Shown piece by piece: positions 56,301 through 64,000 of a stretch of DNA of 64,000 bases. Every line of letters starts with the position of its first letter. Positions within the stretch are counted from its first letter, which is position 1. A model generated the notes under the pieces. It was given only the letters and a program-made list of their open reading frames with translations, made no database searches and was not told where the DNA came from. The DNA is from Escallonia rubra (lineage: Eukaryota; Streptophyta; Magnoliopsida; Escalloniales; Escalloniaceae). Both the position numbers and the translations under genes were made by a program. The stretch lies in NCBI GenBank assembly GCA_033065855.1, contig JAVXUO010000052.1:124001-188000 (forward strand), given 5' to 3'.

Positions 56301-59300
56301 TCTTAATTGTTGCGTACCGTGTCATATCTGTTTCACAATGCATCACAGCTAACATTAAGAAAGTTACATACTCTTTTACGTTCATTAATTGGACAAATTA
56401 AAATCCACAATTTTACACCATCTGTAAATATGGATACAAAGCAAGTTCCTTTCATCTTTCTGTTTTTCCATATTATGTCTGTTCAATTTCTCGAGTACAA
56501 GTTTCGTAACACTAGAGTGAGATGCTAGAAGACGTTGCAAGTGCTACAGCTCCTAGTCCCCAATCTGCTAGGGTGCAGAGACACTCTTATAGCAATAATT
56601 AGCACTTTCGGTGCAAATTTACATTAATCACGGATTTGGAAGTTGAACTCGCTCATTCAAGAAAACCAGATATCAAGAGAAACAATTGGCCTTGCGAAGG
56701 CATCTCTTGAGAGAAGGCAGTTTGGAAAGAGAGAGAAGAGGGGGGGGGGGGGGGTTGCACAGAGAAGCAGCACCAGATCAGAACTGGTTGTAGAACAAGG
56801 TGTGGCATACAATAAAATCCTGTAGGTTTCAATAAGTTGCGTCGTGGTTTATGAAAAACAGATTAGTATCGCTTGGGGAGAGGGGGGTGGGTTGCACAGA
56901 GAAGCAGCACCAGATCACAACTGGGTGTGATGCATACGATAAAATCCTGTAGGTTTCAATAAGTTGGGTCGTGGTTTATAAGAAACAGATTAGTATGGCT
57001 TGAACCCGTTCAACGAGACAAGCTTTGCCAGAAACAGCTTAGTTCATAGCGGGAGAATCAGAGGGTCTTGTGCCACTAGGCTAATCCAATAAGTAGCGTG
57101 ATGTGCAGCTGTGATGTCTTATACATTTTGCCTATGAAGCACGGGTGCTTCAAAAAAGGGGGAAGTATCGGGGTCTGGTGCGCGTTCCGGCTTGGGTGCG
57201 TTCCGGGTCCGGATCCGTTATTCTCCTTTTATTTTCTGAAATTCGAGTGCGGATCGGGTGCGGATGGGATACGTTCGGGTCCGGATCCGGTGCTTTTGGG
57301 TCAAAAACATAATTTTCAAAAGGTGTCTCGGGGGTTGAAAAATAGAATCTTAGTTTTGTGGGGGGTGAAAACATAAAAGAATAATTTAAACTAACCAAAT
57401 TAGGGCACATCGAGTCTGAGAGAGAGAGAGAGGGCAGCGGCAGCGGCGGCGGTCTTCTTCGCAACCACCCGGCGACTTCGACGAGACCCGCGACCACCCT
57501 CTACCTGGGGCGAGCGACCACCCGCGACATCCGCGACCACTCGCGACTCACCTCCAGCAGCATTTTTCCAAAGGTAAGTCTCTGACTCTCTATCTTCCAC
57601 TCTCTTTGTCTTCAAATTCTCTTTGCTACCTACTGTTACTCTGTTAGTGACTTGGACGCGGAACTACTTTGTTAATTATGGTAGAAAGTCCTCTCTTCTC
57701 ACTTCTTAGTAAATTAGAACCAATATATAAACAATGGGTTTGTTCTCACTTCTCAATAAATTACAACAGTGTGTTTAATATGTTTTAAACAGTGTGTTTG
57801 ATGTTACTTTGGTACTTTAGTTATGAATATGAAATATTGTGGTGGTTACTAATTTGATGGTATTTACTACTCTTAAATGGTTAAATTAAATTGCACTGTC
57901 TTTTTCTTTTTATGCACTTTCTTAACATCTAAATTGTTTAGAGTCAATACTAGGGGTATATATATATATATAATATTTGCCGTATCCCCGCCGCACCCGT
58001 ATCTTAAAATTTTCAGAAATGCTGTATCTGCGTATCCGCACCCGTATCGTATCCCCACCCACACTCGTGTTCGAGCTTCATAGCATTTTGCTAATTTAAA
58101 AACCATATACACGTACTATCGATCTCCTATACTCTAAATATTCGAAGCAACAAAGTTAAATGTTGACCAAGCAATTATTAATGGTATGGGTGGCAGGGCA
58201 CTCTCATGTGGCTTTTAACTTCTTTATTTGCAACTTATCCACTATCTTGTTCTAGCACCATGAAGTAATCAATTAGCTACAGTTATTCCGCACAATACAT
58301 ATGTATTTGTTTGTTGGTGCACAAAAACAGGCTGACCTTGGTAAGTACTTTGTACATATTTCGATTTCTTTAGAAGTAAAGAGTGTGGAAAACATTTCAA
58401 ACATAAACCACCAACTTACCAACCCATCCAGGATGCTTCTGCATTATAACAGCAAATGCAGTCATCTGCTCTAAAATAATGAAATCAATCATTGAAGTAT
58501 GATTGGCAACAAATACCTGCTCACATAGCAAAAAGAAAAACACGATAGTTGATGTAGCGCTCACAAATACAACAGGGGCAAGCTTAACAAATTAAAGAGA
58601 GTCAGACCTGCTTAGGCCTCCTGCTAGGCCGTGGCCCATGATATTTCACAACTCCAGTCCATGATGCAACAAAAAAGCTGCAAATTAACTCCACCAGACA
58701 CCTCTAAATAAAACCAACCAAGGCCAGAAAAACTTGTAAGGGGAGCTACTGCTTGGATATATGATCAGACTATAAAAAGCAAATAACCAGAAAAAGTGCC
58801 AGAACAGGCAAATTTCTACTTATTCTCTACATGCCACAAAACTCATTCAGGTTCCTTGCAAGTTGCAAGACGTAAATACAGTAACTAAGCAAAGAACTCA
58901 ACAATAACAAAGCAACGTGAATTAACTGGAAAAGGAAAACAACTGCAGGTTAAAACCAGTAAGCAAGCAAGGAACTGAACAGGCTGAAAGACAATTTTAG
59001 ACGAAAGTAACCGGAAGCATACTACTAAAGAGCCTTCTCTCACAAACATACAGAAAAAAGATGGTAAGGTGGGCAGAAAGAAATGAACATGGAATGTTAC
59101 CTCCAACTTTTTTCTCAACTTTTCATGCCCTTTCAATAGGAGGTGCACTGGAATATAGGATGAAAGAAATATTATCCATCCTAATGTCAACACAAGAACC
59201 CTGCAGTTCAAATTAGAGTTATCATATGGCTAGAAAGAAAAACTCATGACAACAATTAAAGATACAGGAACATAAAAGTTGAATACACAACAAAAACCTT

Positions 59301-61203
59301 ACACATGCTATAAACTAAATCTCAAGACTTGAGATATACAACCATGTCTCAACAATTCATGATTGACAATAAACCTTATGTTAATGTATCTGATGTACAC
59401 GCTGTCGTATAGAGACGGAAATATGCAATAGACAACAATAAGCTAACTCATCATACAAATCAGCTCTCAAGGCTAGAGATATAGCATATCCCATATCCAT
59501 AGGAGAAATAAAAATACATCAAGCATACATTGAACTCCAATGGAGGTAGTTTTAATAAACTTGATGTATACACCGTAGGAGATTAAGAGAAACTTTTACA
59601 TGTGCATTACGGATTTCTTCTTTTCTCTTTTCAAACCCCATGGCCATGCCTATAAAACCTCAGAATAGGTATCTTCAGATAATTCCCCAGCAGCTCACCA
59701 TCTAACTACTACACTGGACTAGTTGCAATTTGGTCTGTTTAAAGTGTCCGGTGTTGTTGAAGGATATTCTAGATAGGTTATTAGTACAAGAGTAATAGGG
59801 GTTTAATCTAGGGTATGAAAGAAGACAATTAAGCTGTCTCAATAATGTACCCTCTTCTTTAATTCCTCCCTAGTACAGTTTAGCTATCTACTATATTATC
59901 TACTGTGGTGAATTAAGCATCCACAGAAAAACCATATCACTTCAAATGATGTTTAATTCATTTTGGGAAAGGATCCACATTTTTCTTTATGAAGTGTCTC
60001 AGGGTTTAAACAAATGATCCAGTTCTAAAATTTCCATTTCTCTGATTTGAAGCACTAAAATGCACATCAAACGAGCAAACCATATTCAGATCAAGCAATT
60101 ATAAAACCAAACTCGATCGCAAAGATATATTGGAAGATTTTCCCTTCCTTGCTTGCTTCTCTCACTTTTCCTCGATTATGCAAAGGACACTACATACATA
60201 AACAAACATCTGAAAGCTCTCATTGCAGAAAAGAACTTGATTTCTTTCTAAATAGCAGAAAGCTAACCTTACTGGAAAAAGAATTCCATATCTAACTACC
60301 ACTCCCAAACACCACAGTGGAAATAAATACACGTTCCAGTTCCAAGGTTCCGGAGGGTTAGACTTGAAACATCGCGTGAATGAGTCCTGCCCATGGACAA
60401 AGGAAAACTCATCAAGTACAAAAATAGAGAACATTCCACCAATCACATTAACAGATAAATCTTTACTAAATTTCAAAAGATCCGAAAATGCGCAAAAACC
60501 TAATGATACAAAAACCAAACTAGAGTTAGCTTGAAAGATTTGAAAATATATTTTTTATTTTTCATTTATTATTATAGGTATAACCAAACTTACGAGGATT
60601 AAGTCAGGATTTAGAAACATGATCAGTAGCTTCGAGGGCCTCATAATGGATAAACTTTTGAGATGCCAATGATTGGAGAAACAAGAATATGTGTATGGCA
60701 CTTCTAAATCATAATTTACAAGTCAAATAGCAACTTCAGCCCCCTTATTATGCTTTACCACACTTCTATTTGTTGCTATTAGGTCAATATTTCGTCGCTA
60801 ATGCACTTCTTCACGAGCCTACGTAACTTACTGCAGTGATTTCTACCAAATCAAGAGCTGAACCAAGACCTGATTCCAACGACTAGTAAAAATGATACGA
60901 AATGTACGGAAAAAGGAAAGGACCTCACATCAACAATGGCACCGGCCGCCTCGGTTAGGGTGGGCGAAATGTCGAGCAAATCTCGCCTGAACACCAATTC
61001 ACAGTAAAGCAATTCAATTCAATTCAAGAACAAGCCTAACAGATGCACACAAACACACCGATGCACAAACTTATAGCCAAAGAAATGGAGAATTACAAGC
61101 GGAGCTTGCCGCTGGGCTCGTGAAGGGAATCGGTGGGGAGGTAGTCCTCGATGTTAGGTCGATCCAGGTCCAATTCAGAGCCGGACAAGTTTAGCTTACT
61201 CAT
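53366..61203 (-). CDS. GPAT9: Glycerol-3-phosphate acyltransferase 9 (GPAT9)
   Basis: ER enzyme transferring an acyl group from acyl-CoA to sn-1 of glycerol-3-phosphate, the first step of membrane-lipid and triacylglycerol synthesis. Exons in coding order: 61203-61097, 60986-60929, 60386-60268, 59200-59101, 58703-58608, 58516-58420, 55691-55604, 55512-55416, 55326-55241, 54146-54027, 53920-53822, 53414-53366; all GT-AG and in phase, 371 aa, close to the plant GPAT9 length. Blocks in order: RPNIEDYLPTDSL, LLDISPTLTEAAGAIVD, CFKSNPPEPWNWNVYLFPLW, two hydrophobic segments (CLGVVVRYGILFPV, VLVLTLGWIIFLSSYIPVHL), acyltransferase motif I NHTSMID (His166-Asp171), CIWFNRSEAKDRE, glycerophosphate motif FPEGTC (238-243), VCPIAIKYNKIFVDAFWNS, LLQLMTSWAVVCDVWYLEPQ, LKPGETPIEFAERVRDII and a lysine-ended tail RRLEEK. 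The catalytic residues are intact. Introns 6 and 9 carry repeats; an inverted-repeat MITE lies ~220 bp upstream. Confidence 0.97.
54600..55030. repeat. GGTGGT-rich low-complexity tract in GPAT9 intron 9
   Basis: About 430 bases of degenerate GGT/GTTG/GCGATGGTG repeats. It yields a long Pro/Thr-rich minus-strand open frame that has no conserved domain and lies wholly inside the intron. Confidence 0.8.
56753..57010. repeat. ~137-bp tandem duplication in GPAT9 intron 6
   Basis: Copies start at 56753 and 56890. Both contain GTTGCACAGAGAAGCAGCAC, ATAAAATCCTGTAGGTTTCA and CGTGGTTTAT...AAACAGATTAGTAT. The second is slightly shorter, and a G-run precedes the first. Confidence 0.9.
57132..58083. mobile_element. 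hAT non-autonomous element with exact 8-bp target duplication
   Basis: 952 bp in GPAT9 intron 6. It starts CTATGAAGCACG and ends CGAGCTTCATAG. It is flanked by CATTTTGC at 57124-57131 and 58084-58091. Subterminal GGGTGCGGAT/ATCCGCACCC words are arrayed inside both ends, a usual hAT transposase-binding layout. The interior includes a GC-rich GGCAGCGGCAGCGGCGGC patch and a (TA)n run. No transposase. Confidence 0.92.
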
Positions 61204-61419
61204 CTCTAATTTGTTGCTTTGGCCTCTCCGCTTCGATAGATTATGTGCGCCTCTCTCACCGGAGCAGGAGGGGAGACATTTTGCGTACTGTCCCTCGGTA
61301 GTCGGTCCTACCCTGAAAGTTTCTGATCACGCAATTCAAAGCAACTCTGCCACGTGTGTCTTTTTTTGACCAACAGGTTTGCCCCCCAACCCCACCCCAC
61401 CGCGGGTAACTACTAACTA

Positions 61420-61604
61420 GGAGATCAAGATCATCTGCTGTACAGTAGAGGTGTTGTACAGCATTTAGCGACAAAAGATTGTTATTTAAAGTGTTTTGTC
61501 GCTGTCACTTAAATTTATAATCACAATTTTTTGTCGCTAAAAAACATTTAGCGACATTTTGTAGATACAGCACATCTGCTGTACAGCAGATGATCTTGAT
61601 CCCT
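61420..61604. mobile_element. Small MITE with nested inverted repeats upstream of GPAT9
   Basis: The left end GAGATCAAGATCATCTGCTG then TACAG and the right end CTGTACAGCAGATGATCTTG then ATC are inverted copies. Inside is a second inverted pair, TTTAGCGACAAAAGATTG and CAATTTTTTGTCGCTAAA. Flanks share only CTACTA, so the target duplication is uncertain. It lies 217-401 bp before the GPAT9 start codon, in its promoter or leader. Confidence 0.75.
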
Positions 61605-63575
61605 ACTAGGGAATGGCAGCGTCGTTCCTGCCCTGCGTTCTCCTATACACACCCATTTCTTTTTCCTTTATTTGTCACTAAGGTCATGCTCAAACGATAA
61701 TGTCATATCGTATATATTATTTTAAGTCTCGATCATTAAAAAAAAAATTAGTAGAATAAAAAAAATAAGGCAGGAACAAGAGTTAAACAAAGATATACAC
61801 ATGATTTTATAACATATATTCAAGGTCTTAGCTTGTCCAAGACCACCGATTTAGGTTGCCCACTAGATTCTTCTGTAACATGACAGTCTCTTTGGAAAAA
61901 ATATCCTTTAAAAAAGTTTATTTTCAATGTCTTGGATATAATGGTTCTGGGTTAATTTATTCATTGAATCTACGATATTGTGAGCATGCTTACCTTGTCA
62001 TAGCAATGGCGTGTTAATGATATTTGTGTTGTAACAATTATATTGATTGGCAAAAGAAGATATATTTTTTTTTGTATTAAACAATCATATTGATTAGGCT
62101 TAATATTATATTATCCTTGAAAAGAAGATAATTTTTTTGTGCCTAGTAAGAAAGCAACTTGATTGGGTTGGGCTGGGTTTTTAGCCAAACTTAAAAAATT
62201 GATGTGTTTTAAAAGTCCAACGAGCCTTTTAACACAAGAAAAGCTTCGTAAATTGGGTTAAGTGATCTTTTTTGGGTTTCAATGGATTTATCAAAATATA
62301 ATAAATTTGTTTTTTTATTTAAATAAAAAGTGGAATGTGGTGGCCGAGGATGGCTGCCAGCGGTAATGGAGCTGCCCGCAGTGCTGGCGGTTGCCAAGGG
62401 TGGCGGTGGCGGTGACGGTGACTTTTGCTAGCGGCGATGGCAATCGATGATGGCAGTAGCGGGAGTCGGGACCAACGGCCAGCGGCGGTGGTTGCCTGCA
62501 GGGAAGGTGGCTGCCGGTGGTTGTTGGCGGCTATCGGCGGTAGGGTGGTGGCTGCCAGAGGTGGCAGCGGCCGAAGTAAGAAGCGGTGGCTGCCGACGAT
62601 AACTGTTGGCAATGGCAGTTGGAGTCAGCAATGCCTGCTGCCGAGCGACGGTGATGGTTGCTGATGATGGTTCAAAAATGTGACTTTTTACCAAATGAGT
62701 TTTAAAAAGCCCAACCCAGAGAACCAACTATTATATAAGTTCAGCCCATTCTAGCCCATTCTATAACTAGGTGGGTTGGGTTAGGTAAAAATTCAAATTT
62801 TTTTTGGGTTAGATTGATTAAACCCATAAAACTAAGCCCATAAGTTGCAGCACTTGCCTAGCTTTGAAGTAGTTGGGTAGCATTTGTTTACCTGGATATT
62901 ACTAGTAGGCAACGTAAATAGAATTCCAACTATCAATCTGAAACATACAGTACATCCTGCTGCTTGCCCTTCCTGTCAACAAGCTTTCCTATTTGGTTTG
63001 ACCAGACTCATAACAACTTTTGGGCTTCAACGATGAGCGAAAGGAAAAAGGCAAGAAATTGAATGAATGTAAAGGAAAAATGATGAGGGGAAAAAGAGTG
63101 TAATTCTCGAATATATATGTATCGTGAACTATAATAACATCATTGCCTCCTCTTGGCAAATAAATATAGGACTTAATTCTTCTGAATTGAGTAGGGAACT
63201 GAGTAATCTCTCATCCGAATAAGCAAACTACATCTGCAAGACGAATCAAAACTTGAAACAGGATAACAGGGTTTCTTTAATAAAGTTGGAAATAGTATAT
63301 GCTTAAATCCAACAAAAAAAAAAATGGTGAAGGCAATAGTCAAAGAATCATTGAGGTAAATTTTGTTAAAGCTTCGGACAACTCATTTCTTCTACAAGAT
63401 TGGACAACTATAAACAAACAAAAGACATGTCAAGATCTGAGGTACCTTTGGATCTCCTCAATCCCGTGTATGCTAAAATAGGCTACAACTGAGTGGCTTT
63501 TAGGGTGCGCAGCCTCTCAGAAGATGTACAAAAATATGTGATTGTCACCTTTGGGATGTAGCATCATCTACTTGC
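61605..63575. other. Intergenic between GPAT9 and the chitinase gene
   Basis: No gene. 62160-62830 is a repeat with GGGTTGGGTT/CCCAACCC words at its edges and a GGTGGC-rich core; the patch at 32380-32690 appears to be the same family (shared TTTATCAAAATA then T-rich then GTGGCGGTGGC order). Open frames over the core on both strands are composition artefacts. The last ~600 bases are the chitinase promoter region. Confidence 0.45.
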
Positions 63576-63582
63576 TATATAA
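63576..63582 (+). promoter_or_regulatory. TATA box of the chitinase gene
   Basis: TATATAA, 73 bases before the ATG, followed by a short A/C-rich leader (ACACTAGCCACAGAAACACC). The spacing fits a plant gene with a ~45-base 5' leader. Confidence 0.7.
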
Positions 63583-63652
63583 CGCAAACTTCTAATACAA
63601 CACTAGCCACAGAAACACCAGAGATTGCTTAATTTTGATTGAGAGCAAGTGA

Positions 63653-64000
<348 letters not shown>

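Noticed and set aside
62209-62727. Overlapping frames in the GGTGGC-rich repeat before the chitinase gene
   Set aside because: Open on both strands in several frames; the same low-complexity core recurs near 32520.

Overview
The window is nuclear DNA of a eudicot plant: long GT-AG introns, AT-rich non-coding DNA, plant-specific gene families, a plant tRNA-Gly and dense transposon debris. No species is assigned. All exons were built by hand from conserved protein blocks and GT/AG boundaries, and the reading phase is consistent across every junction.

Layout. Minus strand: (1) 1-5642, the 5' half of a large GT-B glycosyltransferase (At4g01210/At5g04480 type) that runs off the left edge. Plus strand: tRNA-Gly(TCC) at 8326-8397. 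Minus strand: (2) 11267-17578, an RGXT/MGP4-type rhamnogalacturonan-II xylosyltransferase (GT77, 4 exons, 355 aa); (3) 20845-30958, an ABI1-like (ABIL) subunit of the WAVE/SCAR complex (9 exons, 304 aa) with a 5.1-kb last intron full of GC-rich repeats. 30959-45556 is a gene-poor transposon island. Then (4) 45557-49932, a DUF2358 protein, probably plastid-targeted (2 exons, 268 aa); (5) 53366-61203, GPAT9, the ER glycerol-3-phosphate acyltransferase (12 exons, 371 aa). Plus strand: (6) 63656-64000, the start of a secreted class III (GH18) chitinase cut by the right edge.

The genes are independent housekeeping, cell-wall, lipid and defence genes, not an operon. From memory, genes 1+2 match the adjacent Arabidopsis pair At4g01210/At4g01220, and genes 3+4 match At2g46225/At2g46220. 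The window would then preserve two ancient neighbour pairs, the second now split by the 14.6-kb island.

Mobile DNA is the most unusual part. Two adjacent ~1.67-kb inverted-repeat elements (40425-42101 and 42112-43777) sit inside a (TA)n microsatellite. Each carries many copies of one palindrome and a captured plant gene piece: a GH17 beta-1,3-glucanase 5' end in one, and a fragment like the meiotic TPR protein ZIP4/SPO22 in the other. Two hAT elements with exact 8-bp target duplications, a Mutator-like element with an exact 9-bp duplication, an RTE-type LINE reverse transcriptase relic, LTR debris with tRNA-Met primer sites, and two direct copies of a class III chitinase pseudogene are also present.
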